Positions 53,003-61,594 are shown, counted from the first letter of the stretch. The stretch is 64,000 bases of DNA from DATKAS01 sp963733765 (GCA_963733765.1 CAVTEI010000003.1:1302001-1366000), one strand, 5' to 3'. A program made the numbers and translations. Notes: generated from the letters alone by a model not told the origin.

Positions 53003-55255
53003 ATGTCCAGCAACACGACCGCTGAGTGGCATCAGACCGCGTGCATCCTGTGCAGCGTCAACTGCGGCATCGAAGTGCGCCTCGATGGGCGGCGCATCGA
53101 GCGGGTCCGCGGCGACAAGGCCCATCCCACGTCGCAGGGCTACACCTGCGAGAAGGCGCTTCGTCTCGACCACTATCAGAACGGCCGGCATCGGCTGACG
53201 TCTCCTCTCCGGCGTCGCGACGACGGCACGTTCGAGGAGATCGACTGGGACACGGCGATCAGCGAGGTGGCGGCGCGGCTGGGCGCCGTCCGCGACACCC
53301 ACGGCGGCGCGGCGATCTTCTATTACGGCGGTGGTGGGCAGGGGAACCACCTCGGCGGCGGCTACGGGCGCGCGACCCGCAGCGCGCTCGGCATCACCTA
53401 CAGCTCGAACGCCCTCGCGCAAGAGAAGACCGGTGAGTTCTGGGTCGACGGCCAGCTCTTCGGTCGGCCGCGGTGCCACACCACCGGCGACTACGAGCAC
53501 GCCGAGGTGGCGATGTTCGTCGGCAAGAACCCGTGGCAATCGCACGGCTTCCCGCGCGCCCGCACCGTCCTGAAGGCGATCGCGAACGATCCCGATCGGG
53601 CGCTCGTCGTGATCGACCCTCGTCGCAGCGAGACGGCGGAGCTGGCCGACTTCCACCTCCAAGTGCGCCCGGGCACCGACGCCTGGTGTCTCGGTGCGCT
53701 TCTCGCGGTGCTCGTCGAGGAAGACCTCGTCGACCGCCAGTGGCTCGCCGAGCACGCCAACGGGTTCGACGAGCTCACGACCCACTTGGCCAAGGTGCCG
53801 ATCGCCGCGTCGTGCGCGGTCGCGGGGGTCTCGGAGGACGACATGCGCGCAGTGGCCCGGCGCCTCGCTGCGGCCTCGAGTGTCTCGATCTACGAAGACC
53901 TCGGCATCCAGCAAGCGCCGCACAGCACGCTCAACTCCTACCTCGAGAAGCTCGTCTACCTCGTCACGGGCAACTTCGCGAAGCGCGGAGCGATGAACAT
54001 CCACTCCCGGTTCGCGAGCCTCGGCGGTGGTGGCAAGGGCGGGGGAGACCGCCGCAGTCCCGTCGGTGGACATCGCATCATCACGGGCCTCATCCCGAGC
54101 GCGGCGATCCCCGACGAGATCCTCACCGATCATCCCGATCGCTTTCGGGCGATGCTCATCGAGAGCTCGAACCCCGTCCACTCGCTGCCCGACAGTGCGC
54201 GCATGCGCGAAGCGCTCGCCGCACTCGACTGCGTCGTCGTGATCGACGTCGCGATGACCGAGACGGCGCGCTGCGCGGACTACGTGCTTCCCGCCGCGTC
54301 GCAGTATGAGAAGTGGGAGGCGACCTTCTTCACGCTCGAGTTCCCCGAGAACGCTTTCCAGCTACGAGCGCCGATCTTCGATGCGTTGCCGGGCACGCTG
54401 CCCGAACCCGAGATCCACCGGCGTCTGGCACGCGCACTCGGTGCCTACACCGACGACGATCTCGTCGACCTGCACGCCGCGGCGGCGCAGGGCCGAGAGG
54501 CGTTCGCCGACGCGTTCCTCAACGCGATGGTCGAGAAGCCGCATCTCGCGTCGTTGGCCCCCGTGGTCCTGTACGAGACGCTCGGTCCGACGCTGGGCGA
54601 GGGCCGTGAGGGTGCGGCCGCAGTCTGGGGACTCGCACACACGTGCTTCCTCGGCGGATCAGCGTCGGTCCAGCGGGCGGGCTACGCGAGCGGCGACGAC
54701 CTCTTCGACGCGGTGCTCGCGAACCCGTCGGGTGTGCTGTTCACGGTCGACGACTACGAGGAGACCTGGCGCCGGATCGACACTCCTGACGGCAAGGTGA
54801 ACCTCGTGGTGCCCGATCTGCTCGAGGAGCTCTCGTCGCTGCCGCCCGAAGTCGACGTCGACGCGGAGTTTCCGTTCGTGCTCTCCGCCGGTGAGCGGCG
54901 CTCGTCCACCGCGAACACGATCTTCCGCGACCCGTCGTGGAGGAAGAAGGACGGCGGAGCGGCGCTGCGCATCCACCCGAGCGACGCGGAAGTTGTGGGC
55001 GTCGAGGCGGGCGGTGTCGTGCGGGTCGTCACCCGGCGCGGCGCAGTCGAGGCTCCCGTCGAGATCACCGACGCGATGCAGCCCGGGCACGTGAGCCTGC
55101 CCAACGGCCTCGGCCTTGCCTCCCACGACGACGAGGGCAACGCGACAATGGACGGCGTGGCGCCGAACGAGCTCACGTCCGGCGACGAACGCGACTGGCT
55201 CGCCGGCACACCGTGGCACAAGCACGTGCGAGCCCGGCTCGAGGCGGTCGCCTGA
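53003..55255 (+). CDS. Molybdopterin (bis-MGD) oxidoreductase, FdhF/NasA-like
   Basis: A 750-residue DMSO-reductase-superfamily enzyme. The N-terminal [4Fe-4S] site is CILCSVNCGIEV plus GYTCEKALR. Cofactor-binding segments include AIFYYGGGGQGNHLGGGYGR, AEVAMFVGKNPWQSHGFPRA, VVIDPRRSETAELADFHLQV and CADYVLPAASQYEKWEATFF, and the C-terminal domain has AALRIHPSDAEVVGVEAGGV with PGHVSLPNGLGL. At the position where FdhF has Sec/Cys the text is ALAQEKTGEFW, so a Cys ligand is not evident. Formate, nitrate or another oxyanion are all possible substrates. GGGAGGA supports the ATG. An HxlR regulator follows 3 bases after the stop. Confidence 0.9.
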   Translation: MSSNTTAEWHQTACILCSVNCGIEVRLDGRRIERVRGDKAHPTSQGYTCEKALRLDHYQNGRHRLTSPLRRRDDGTFEEIDWDTAISEVAARLGAVRDTHGGAAIFYYGGGGQGNHLGGGYGRATRSALGITYSSNALAQEKTGEFWVDGQLFGRPRCHTTGDYEHAEVAMFVGKNPWQSHGFPRARTVLKAIANDPDRALVVIDPRRSETAELADFHLQVRPGTDAWCLGALLAVLVEEDLVDRQWLAEHANGFDELTTHLAKVPIAASCAVAGVSEDDMRAVARRLAAASSVSIYEDLGIQQAPHSTLNSYLEKLVYLVTGNFAKRGAMNIHSRFASLGGGGKGGGDRRSPVGGHRIITGLIPSAAIPDEILTDHPDRFRAMLIESSNPVHSLPDSARMREALAALDCVVVIDVAMTETARCADYVLPAASQYEKWEATFFTLEFPENAFQLRAPIFDALPGTLPEPEIHRRLARALGAYTDDDLVDLHAAAAQGREAFADAFLNAMVEKPHLASLAPVVLYETLGPTLGEGREGAAAVWGLAHTCFLGGSASVQRAGYASGDDLFDAVLANPSGVLFTVDDYEETWRRIDTPDGKVNLVVPDLLEELSSLPPEVDVDAEFPFVLSAGERRSSTANTIFRDPSWRKKDGGAALRIHPSDAEVVGVEAGGVVRVVTRRGAVEAPVEITDAMQPGHVSLPNGLGLASHDDEGNATMDGVAPNELTSGDERDWLAGTPWHKHVRARLEAVA

Positions 55256-55257
55256 CC

Positions 55258-55701
55258 ATGCGCAGGACACGTTTCGACGACTGGCCCTGCCCGATCGCGC
55301 GGACCACCGATCTCATCGGCGACTGGTGGACGCCGCTCGTGCTGCGCGACGCGTTCGCGGGTGTGCGTCGTTTCGACGATTTCGTCGCCGACCTCGGCAT
55401 CCCCCGAGCGGTGCTGACGGCGCGCCTCGATCGTCTCGTCGAGGAGGGGATGCTCGACCGCGTCGCGTACGAGGAGCGACCGCCCCGCTACGAGTATCAG
55501 CTCACCGACAAGGGGCGAGCCTTCTGGGACGTGCTGGCAGCGATGTGGCGCTGGGGTGAGGACTGGTTGTGGCCGGACGGCGGCGCGCCGCCGGTCAAGC
55601 TCGTGGATCGCGAGAGCGGCGACGACATCCACCCCGTCGTCATCGACGAGCACACCGGCCAGCGCCTCGACATCCGCCGCATCAAGATCCGCCGCCGCTA
55701 G
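55258..55701 (+). CDS. HxlR-family winged-helix regulator
   Basis: A 147-residue MarR-like winged helix of the HxlR (DUF24) family: CPIARTTDLIGDWWTPLVLR at the N-terminus, FDDFVADLGIPRAVLTARLD for the recognition helix and YEYQLTDKGRAFWDVLAAMW. A single Cys near the N-terminus (DDWPCPIA) is at the place where redox- or aldehyde-sensing members such as HypR and YodB have their sensing thiol. The ATG lies 3 bases after the molybdoenzyme stop, so it probably reports on that operon's redox state or substrate. Confidence 0.9.
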   Translation: MRRTRFDDWPCPIARTTDLIGDWWTPLVLRDAFAGVRRFDDFVADLGIPRAVLTARLDRLVEEGMLDRVAYEERPPRYEYQLTDKGRAFWDVLAAMWRWGEDWLWPDGGAPPVKLVDRESGDDIHPVVIDEHTGQRLDIRRIKIRRR

Positions 55702-55707
55702 CTGGCT

Positions 55708-56598
55708 TTAGCGGCCGTTGTCGGAGAAGTGCTGGTAGTCCTTCAGCGTCTTCCAGTCGCCGCCCCACTCCCAGCCGATCGAGCGGAACGCGCGCACCAC
55801 GACGTCGTTCGACACGATCATTCCCGGTCGGAGGTTGCCGCGGTCGAGGTAGGCCGTCGCGAGCTCGGGCAGCACTACGGCGCCCTTCACGTACGGGTTG
55901 TGGAACGGGTTCACGTCGATCGCCAGGCCGAACGTGTGCCGCGACCACGACGTCGTGCTTCCGGTCGCGGGCCGGCACGCGAACGACGCGGTGTCATTGC
56001 CGTCGCCGGTCGGCGGTGCGGACATCTCGGCGGCGCGCGGGATCCGCATCTCCTCGATCGGGAACCGCGCCGCGTGCAGCTGTCGGAACACCTCGACCAT
56101 GCCCGGGGCCACGCTCGCGTGCACGAGCAGCTCGCCCGTGTGGAACCGTCCGTCGAACCCGAAGAACGAGACCTTCACATAGCGCAGATCGGCGAGGGCG
56201 ACGGGGCAGGCCGGGTTCCACGACGAGCGCGCCGCGACCAGCAGAGAGACCGGCTCGATCGACGACTCGAACCCGTCGCCCGCGGGAGGGGGCAAGTCGC
56301 TCACGGTGACGAGCCGGCGATCGACGAGCTCGGGTGGCGTCGGCTGCGCAGCCGCGAAGCCGTTCGGTCCTACCGGAAGTGCTCGCGTGCCGAGCCACGC
56401 GGGCCGCGGGTTCGCAGTGCCGGTGTCGAGCACCGTGGTCGTCGAGCTGGGGGCGCCCGTGGCCGCAGCTAGCGCATCCGTCGTCGTTGTCGAGCCCGTC
56501 GCGCTTCCCGTCGTTCCGGGCACCGCGCAGGCCGCGAACAATCCGGCCGCCGCCAGCGCGAGGACGAGAGCTCCCGAGCGGCGGAGACGGAACGGCAC
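55708..56598 (-). CDS. M15-family (VanY-like) D-Ala-D-Ala carboxypeptidase lipoprotein
   Basis: 296 residues. A signal peptide ALVLALAAAGLFAAC with lipobox FAAC is followed by a Thr/Ser/Ala-rich linker of about 50 residues, as in surface lipoproteins. The zinc-peptidase domain has SRHTFGLAIDVNPFHNPYV (the SxHxxGxAxD motif, two metal ligands) and the C-terminal WKTLKDYQHFS with the third His. It probably trims cell-wall peptides outside the membrane. It converges with the HxlR gene with a 6-base gap. Confidence 0.9.
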   Translation of the reverse strand: MPFRLRRSGALVLALAAAGLFAACAVPGTTGSATGSTTTTDALAAATGAPSSTTTVLDTGTANPRPAWLGTRALPVGPNGFAAAQPTPPELVDRRLVTVSDLPPPAGDGFESSIEPVSLLVAARSSWNPACPVALADLRYVKVSFFGFDGRFHTGELLVHASVAPGMVEVFRQLHAARFPIEEMRIPRAAEMSAPPTGDGNDTASFACRPATGSTTSWSRHTFGLAIDVNPFHNPYVKGAVVLPELATAYLDRGNLRPGMIVSNDVVVRAFRSIGWEWGGDWKTLKDYQHFSDNGR

Positions 56599-56635
56599 CC
56601 CTCGACGGTAACCCCGCTGGGCGCCAGCCCCACGG

Positions 56636-58243
56636 TCAACCCTGCCGCTGCTCGGCCAGGTCAGCGAGCACGGCCATCGCCGCGTTGCGACCGTTCAACG
56701 CGATAACCGATCCCGCCGGATGGGTTGCGGCGCCGCAGAAGTAGAAGCCAGGCACGGGGGTCCGTGCTGCGAGCCGCCGGTCCCACATCTGGTCGGGCAT
56801 CGCCTCGCCCTGGAAGATGTGCCCGCCGGTGAGGCCCACCCGCTCCTCGATGTCGGGAGGGCCCAGCACCTCGTAGTGCTCGAGGCACCGCTCGATGTCG
56901 GGCGCGACCGTGGCGATGAGATCGATGAACTGGCGCTCGACATCGCTGCGCTGTTCGTCCCAGGTCGTGCCGTGCAGCTCGTAGGGGCCGTACTGCCCGA
57001 ACACGCTCATGAGGTGGTGGCCCGGCGGAGCGGGCGTGGGGTCGTAGCCGGTCTGGAAGTACACCTCGCCGTAGCCGACGTTCACGCGGCCGTCGACGCA
57101 ATCGAGAAACGCGCGCTGCGCGGCGTCGAGACCGGCGGTCACCGACACCATCGAGCGGTACGGCCACTCTTGTCCTGCGGCGGCGGTGAACGTCGGCAAG
57201 CGGGAGAGCGCGGCGTTGAACTTCACCACCGGGCTGCGGACCTTCCAGTCCTCGAGCTGCCGTCGAAAGGAGGCGGGCATCAGTGCGTTCGCAGTCAACA
57301 TCGCGAGCGCTCGCTTCGGGTCGGCGTTGCAGATGATCGTCGACGCTCGAATGAGGTCGCCGCCCTCGAGGCGGACGCCTTCGCCCGGGAGGATGTCCGC
57401 GACGGGCACCCCGCACGCCAGCACCGCGCCGGCCTCTTCCGCGGCCTCGGCGATGGCGAAGCTGACGAAACCCATGCCGCCTCTCACGTAGCCCCACACC
57501 GGCCCCTGTCCGTGCAGGTTTCCCTGGTAGTGCATGAGCTTCACGGATGCCGTCCCCGCGTCCTTGGGACCGGCGTATGCGCCGATGACACCCTGACCGA
57601 ACAGCGCGTCCTTCAGGCGCTGATCCTCGATGTAGTGATCGAGCACATCGGAGATCGACGCGTTGAACAGGATGTCGATCATCCATTGGTCATCTCCGAG
57701 CAGCTCCTCGAGCTCGGGTCGTGTCGGTGAGTCGCCGACCCAGGTGTCGCGGCCGCGGGTGCGCAGACGCTGGCGCATCTCGTCGAAGATGTGCTCGTAC
57801 GCCCAGTAGCCGTCGATGTCGCGGCGCGAGAGCTTCATCTCCTCGAGGCTTGCCTGCGTCTTCCCGTCATCGAGCCACTGCGCGAACGAGCCTCCTTCGG
57901 GGAACGGCGACCACAAGTTGGGGTCGGCGACGTATACCTCGAGTCCGCGTTTCGTGAGGTCGAGCTCGTCGATCACCCGCTGGTCGAGAAGTCCGACTAC
58001 GTAGGCACAGGGGCTCACGACGTAGTCCTGGTCCGCGAACGGCCGCTCGAGGGAGCACGCGCCCCCCAGGCGTTCGCGCTGCTCGAGCACGAGGACCCGC
58101 TTCCTGGCTCGAGCGAGATACGCCGCGCACGTGAGGCCGTTGTGGCCCCCGCCGATGATCACTGCATCCCACTGCACCGACGCCAGCGCGGCGACAGGTT
58201 GGGGCAGACCAACTTCACCGAGTCTGGCGGCGATCGACGGCAA
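56636..58243 (-). CDS. PYROXD2/phytoene-desaturase-like FAD oxidoreductase
   Basis: 535 residues. The FAD fold reads WDAVIIGGGHNGLTCAAYLA, then RKRVLVLEQRERLGGACSLE. Further markers: GPVWGYVRGGMGFVSFAIAE, ASTIICNADPKRALAMLT and the C-terminal FYFCGAATHPAGSVIALNGR, which is the carotenoid-desaturase-like FAD tail. It belongs to the PYROXD2-like branch, not the crt desaturases, and no other carotenoid genes are near. The start is taken as the TTG at 58243 because AGGGAGA lies seven bases upstream; a GTG at 58177 is the alternative. It diverges from the nitrile hydratase operon. Confidence 0.87.
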   Translation of the reverse strand: MPSIAARLGEVGLPQPVAALASVQWDAVIIGGGHNGLTCAAYLARARKRVLVLEQRERLGGACSLERPFADQDYVVSPCAYVVGLLDQRVIDELDLTKRGLEVYVADPNLWSPFPEGGSFAQWLDDGKTQASLEEMKLSRRDIDGYWAYEHIFDEMRQRLRTRGRDTWVGDSPTRPELEELLGDDQWMIDILFNASISDVLDHYIEDQRLKDALFGQGVIGAYAGPKDAGTASVKLMHYQGNLHGQGPVWGYVRGGMGFVSFAIAEAAEEAGAVLACGVPVADILPGEGVRLEGGDLIRASTIICNADPKRALAMLTANALMPASFRRQLEDWKVRSPVVKFNAALSRLPTFTAAAGQEWPYRSMVSVTAGLDAAQRAFLDCVDGRVNVGYGEVYFQTGYDPTPAPPGHHLMSVFGQYGPYELHGTTWDEQRSDVERQFIDLIATVAPDIERCLEHYEVLGPPDIEERVGLTGGHIFQGEAMPDQMWDRRLAARTPVPGFYFCGAATHPAGSVIALNGRNAAMAVLADLAEQRQG

Positions 58244-58265
58244 TGGTTTCTCTCCCTCGTGGGCA

Positions 58266-58277
58266 TAGTCTGCGCGC
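58266..58277 (+). promoter_or_regulatory. Leaderless-type -10 hexamer of the nitrile hydratase operon
   Basis: TAGTCT ends exactly six bases before the GTG of the beta-subunit gene, and no Shine-Dalgarno is present. This matches the TANNNT-N6-start layout of leaderless actinobacterial messages. Confidence 0.4.
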
Positions 58278-58922
58278 GTGGACGGCGCCCACGACATGGG
58301 CGGGATGCACGGCTTCGGTGCAGTCTCGACGCAGGTGGAGACCGATGAACCGGTCTTCCACGATGAGTGGGAGGGGCGCACGTTCGGCCTCATGCTCACC
58401 ACCAGCGCGAAAGGGCTCACCAAGGGTGGTTTGCGCCCCCACATCGAGTCGATGCCCCCCGCTGACTACCTCCGAGCCAGCTACTGGGAACGTTGGGCGT
58501 TCGCTGTGGAGCGGGGTCTCGTCGAGCGAGGCACCCTTGCCGCGCGCGACATCGACGAACGGGCGGCGCGTCCGGTCACTCCAGCGCCGACCGCGGACCC
58601 GGAGTTCGCCGCGACGCTCGTGCACGCCCTGACGAACCCGATCGACCAACCGACGGTACGGGTCACGCCTCGCTTCGCGATCGGGCAGCGCGTCACCGTG
58701 CGGAGGATGGCGCCCGCTCATCATCACCGGTGCCCTCGCTACGTGCGCGGCGCCGCCGGCACTGTCATCGCAATGCACGGTGGCTGGCCGCTTCCCCACA
58801 CGCAGGGTCACGGCGACCCAGAGGCTCTCTACACCGTCGCCTTCCGCATGGCCGACCTGTGGGGTGACGACGCGGAACCTGGCCTGTTGCACATCGATCT
58901 CTGGGAGAGCTACCTCGAATGA
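58278..58922 (+). CDS. nthB: Nitrile hydratase beta subunit
   Basis: 214 residues. The N-terminus MDGAHDMGGMHGFGAV is the diagnostic NHase beta opening, followed by HDEWEGRTFGLMLTTSA. The helical middle has YLRASYWERWAFAVERGLVE, and the C-terminal SH3-like barrel has RFAIGQRVTVRRMAPAHHHR, then CPRYVRGAAGTVIAMHGGWP. It forms the heterodimer with the alpha subunit that hydrates nitriles to amides in the cytoplasm. The beta-alpha-accessory order is as in Rhodococcus-type low-molecular-mass clusters. Its stop overlaps the alpha-subunit start (ATGA). Confidence 0.93.
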   Translation: MDGAHDMGGMHGFGAVSTQVETDEPVFHDEWEGRTFGLMLTTSAKGLTKGGLRPHIESMPPADYLRASYWERWAFAVERGLVERGTLAARDIDERAARPVTPAPTADPEFAATLVHALTNPIDQPTVRVTPRFAIGQRVTVRRMAPAHHHRCPRYVRGAAGTVIAMHGGWPLPHTQGHGDPEALYTVAFRMADLWGDDAEPGLLHIDLWESYLE

Positions 58923-59536
58923 CCGATGGCCACGACCACGACCACGACAACGAGGATCACCATCACCCGGCGCCGCTCACGGATGTCGAGCGAAGAGTCG
59001 CCGCGATCGAGTCGTTGCTCGTCGAGCGGGGACTGATCACGAGCGACGCCATAGACGCGATCGTCGAGGCCTACGAACACGACCTCGGTCCGATGAACGG
59101 GGCGAGGGTCGTGGCTCACGCGTGGACCGATGCGGCGTACCGCCAGCGACTGCTCGACGACGCGACCGCGGCTATCGCCGAGCTCGGGTTCGGGGGCGCC
59201 GAAGGTGAGCACATCGTGGCGCTCGAGAACACCGACACAGTGCACAACGTGGTCGTGTGCACCCTCTGCTCGTGCTACCCGTGGCCGGTTCTGGGGCTGC
59301 CGCCACGCTGGTACAAGAGCGCGGCCTATCGCTCCCGCGTGGTTCGCGAGCCGCGAGCTGTGCTCGCCGAGTTCGGCACCGTTCTCGCCGACGGTGTCGA
59401 GGTCCGCGTGTGGGACTCGAGCGCGGAGATCCGCTACCTCGTGCTGCCGCTCGCACCGCCCGATGCACCGGCACGATCCGAGGACGAGCTGGTGCCGCTC
59501 GTGACGCGTGACCACATGATCGGCGTCGTCCGGTGA
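58919..59536 (+). CDS. nthA: Nitrile hydratase alpha subunit, Co-type
   Basis: 205 residues. The metal-claw motif reads VVVCTLCSCYPWPVLGLPP: Thr in VCTLCSC is the usual mark of cobalt-type enzymes (iron-type have Ser), and the two Cys that become sulfinic and sulfenic acids are present. RWYKSAAYRSRVVREPRAVL and VWDSSAEIRYLVLP complete the family pattern. The N-terminus has a His/Asp-rich stretch (HDHDHDNEDHHH) that may bind metal and aid cobalt loading; this is inference. The stop overlaps the accessory-gene GTG. Confidence 0.95.
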   Translation: MTDGHDHDHDNEDHHHPAPLTDVERRVAAIESLLVERGLITSDAIDAIVEAYEHDLGPMNGARVVAHAWTDAAYRQRLLDDATAAIAELGFGGAEGEHIVALENTDTVHNVVVCTLCSCYPWPVLGLPPRWYKSAAYRSRVVREPRAVLAEFGTVLADGVEVRVWDSSAEIRYLVLPLAPPDAPARSEDELVPLVTRDHMIGVVR

Positions 59537-59808
59537 CAGGCAGCATCCCGATCGACGTGCCCCGCCGCAACGGTGAGCTCGTGTTCGAGGCTCCGTGGGA
59601 GAGCCGCGCCTTCGGCATGGTTGCCGCCTACCTGGAGACGACCGGTCTCGATTGGGAACACTTCCGCCGCCATCTCATCGCCGCGATTGCCGCGAACCCC
59701 GACGACGCCCCGTACTACGAGTCGTGGACGACTGCGCTGGCGGCGATGCTGGCGGCCGACCGCGTCGTTGCACCACACGAGCTCGACGACCGCGCGGCGC
59801 GGGCCTGA
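59533..59808 (+). CDS. Nitrile hydratase accessory protein (activator-type)
   Basis: 91 residues, similar to the N-terminal part of NHase beta: PRRNGELVFEAPWESRAFGM, then DWEHFRRHLIAAIAANPDDA and PYYESWTTALAAMLAAD. Such small proteins swap cobalt-loaded alpha subunits into the apo-enzyme (self-subunit swapping chaperone) in Co-type systems. The GTG start overlaps the alpha stop, and the TetR gene begins four bases after its own stop. Confidence 0.9.
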   Translation: MTGSIPIDVPRRNGELVFEAPWESRAFGMVAAYLETTGLDWEHFRRHLIAAIAANPDDAPYYESWTTALAAMLAADRVVAPHELDDRAARA

Positions 59809-59811
59809 AGC

Positions 59812-60447
59812 GTGCCGAGAAAGGTCGGAACCGACCGGCGCGAGGAGATCCTGGTGGTCGCCTGCGACGTGCTGATGGAGCGGGGGTTCGCGAAGACCCG
59901 CATCAGTGACGTCGCCCATCGCCTCGGGATCTCGGCGCCGCTCGTCGTGTACCACTTCGGCTCGAAGGATGCGTTGCTCGCCGAGGCGTTCGCGTTCGCC
60001 TCGCGTGCCGAGACGGCGTTGGTCGACAACTTGGCGGAGTCCTCGGACTCGCCCGTCGAGCGGCTCGATGCCCTCCTCGTCGCGGGCGTCGGGCCGGCGA
60101 CCCGTACGTCGTGGGCGCTGTGGATCGACTCGTGGGGCGAAGCACTGCGCTCGGAAGTCCTCCGGCGCACGTGGCGACAGCTCGATGACCGCTGGAGGCG
60201 ATCGCTGCAGCGGGTGATCGAGGACGGCATGACGGCACGCGTGTTCGTTCGCGGCGACGCCGCGGAGCGGGCGTCGGTGCTGGCCGCCCTGCTCGATGGA
60301 TTGGGCGTGCAGGTCGCGCTGCGCCACGCTCCGCGCGCGGCGTCGCTCGATCAAGCCCGGCGGGTCGCGGCCGAGCTGCTCGGCTTCAGCCCGGAGCGGA
60401 TCCGGCCGCGGGCGAGCGGGAGCGGCGAGGAGACGGGCCGCCGCTGA
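59812..60447 (+). CDS. TetR/AcrR family regulator, fourth gene of the nitrile hydratase operon
   Basis: 211 residues. Helix-turn-helix: REEILVVACDVLMERGFAKT, then RISDVAHRLGISAPLVVYHF and GSKDALLAEAFAF. C-terminal domain: TSWALWIDSWGEALRSEVLR, as in TetR_C-BetI-like members. The GTG start is four bases after the accessory gene, so it is co-expressed with the enzyme and may sense a nitrile, amide or amine. Its last 62 bases run antisense to the 3' end of the Rieske oxygenase gene. Confidence 0.88.
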   Translation: MPRKVGTDRREEILVVACDVLMERGFAKTRISDVAHRLGISAPLVVYHFGSKDALLAEAFAFASRAETALVDNLAESSDSPVERLDALLVAGVGPATRTSWALWIDSWGEALRSEVLRRTWRQLDDRWRRSLQRVIEDGMTARVFVRGDAAERASVLAALLDGLGVQVALRHAPRAASLDQARRVAAELLGFSPERIRPRASGSGEETGRR

Positions 60448-61594
60448 TGGGCTCGCCTCGGTAGCCGCGGGCCACCATCGTCACGAATCGGTACACGTCG
60501 CTCTCCTGCTCGGCCAGCACGCCCGGCACGAACGCCGGGTGTGACAATCCCCGTTGCACCGACTCGACGGCCGCCCAGTCCTGGTGGTTCGTGAGGTCCC
60601 AGAAGTCGACGGCATAGGACGGATCGAAGCCCGGCGTCGCCATCGCCTCAGGCGGAAACAGCCACTGGCACTCGACGGTCGTGCGGCCCGCCGCCACCGG
60701 CTCGAGGCGATGCGTGAGGACGTAGTCAGGGTGGAGGCTCACGAGCAGGTTCGGGAAGACCGCGAAGTACAGGACCTGGCGCCGTTGTTCCGGCGTGAGG
60801 TTGCGCATCGCGACGCCGCCGGAACGTCCCGTCAGCGACATCGTCGCCGCGAAATCGGCGAGATCCATGCTGCCGCCCACCCATGCGCCGCGACCCTCGT
60901 GGTTGTCGCCCGACTCGGGCGGACTCACCCGCGCGAGCTCGGGATGGATCAACGGGCAGTGGTAGCACTCGTTGTAGTTCTCGACCGCGATCTTCCAGTT
61001 CGCCGCCAGCTCATATCGATGCGTGTGCGCGACGACGAGCCGATCGCACTCCCAGTTGACGAGCGCATCCGCGAGCGAGCCGACGTGTTGCTCGAAGGAC
61101 GGCGCATCGCCCGACACGTTGACGAACACCCACCCGCCCCACTCGGCGTGGCGCACGGGGATGAGCGCGATCGCCGACGGGTCGAAGTTGCCGGCGTCGA
61201 AGCGCGGTGCCAGCCGGAGCCGACCGTCGAGCTCGTAGCTCCACGCGTGATACGGGCACTGGATCACACCGCGGTTCGAGGCTCCGTCGCACGGCAGCAG
61301 CTCGTGGCCGCGGTGGCGACAGGCGTTGGCGAACGTGTGCAACGCGCCGCGGGAGTCGCGCACCATCAGCAACCCCGACCCGCCGACCGAGCGGGCCCGC
61401 TGGTCTCCAGGATTCTCGACGTCTGCGGCGCGGCCGGCGCACACCCAGCCATCTCGGAAGAACGCGTCCTGTTCCCATGCGAGGACCGCCTCGTCGACGT
61501 ACGCGGCGCGGGGCAGCATGCGACTTTCCCCGAAAGGCGCGAGCACCGCGTCGAGCGCGGCGGCGTCGATCGGTGCATGCGTGCGAGGCGTCAT
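60386..61594 (-). CDS. Rieske non-haem iron oxygenase alpha subunit
   Basis: About 403 residues. The Rieske [2Fe-2S] site is CRHRGHELLPCDGASNRGVI followed by QCPYHAWSY (C-x-H ... C-x2-H). The mononuclear-iron domain has NYNECYHCPLIHPELARV with the two His ligands and DFWDLTNHQDWAAVESVQRG near the C-terminus with the acidic ligand. This pattern is close to the choline monooxygenase/GbcA-like group that oxidises quaternary amines, not classical benzene dioxygenases. The start is chosen at the ATG before TPRTHAPIDAAALDAV; ATGs at 61615 and 61624 are alternatives. No reductase or ferredoxin gene is adjacent. Confidence 0.88.
   Translation of the reverse strand: MTPRTHAPIDAAALDAVLAPFGESRMLPRAAYVDEAVLAWEQDAFFRDGWVCAGRAADVENPGDQRARSVGGSGLLMVRDSRGALHTFANACRHRGHELLPCDGASNRGVIQCPYHAWSYELDGRLRLAPRFDAGNFDPSAIALIPVRHAEWGGWVFVNVSGDAPSFEQHVGSLADALVNWECDRLVVAHTHRYELAANWKIAVENYNECYHCPLIHPELARVSPPESGDNHEGRGAWVGGSMDLADFAATMSLTGRSGGVAMRNLTPEQRRQVLYFAVFPNLLVSLHPDYVLTHRLEPVAAGRTTVECQWLFPPEAMATPGFDPSYAVDFWDLTNHQDWAAVESVQRGLSHPAFVPGVLAEQESDVYRFVTMVARGYRGEPISGGPSPRRSRSPAAGSAPG

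Noticed and set aside
55708..56598. Resistance role (VanY) for the M15 peptidase
   Set aside because: No vanHAX-like or van regulatory genes nearby; a general cell-wall peptidase is the simpler reading.
56636..58243. Carotenoid biosynthesis gene (crtI)
   Set aside because: The sequence follows the PYROXD2-like branch and there is no phytoene synthase or other crt gene in the neighbourhood.
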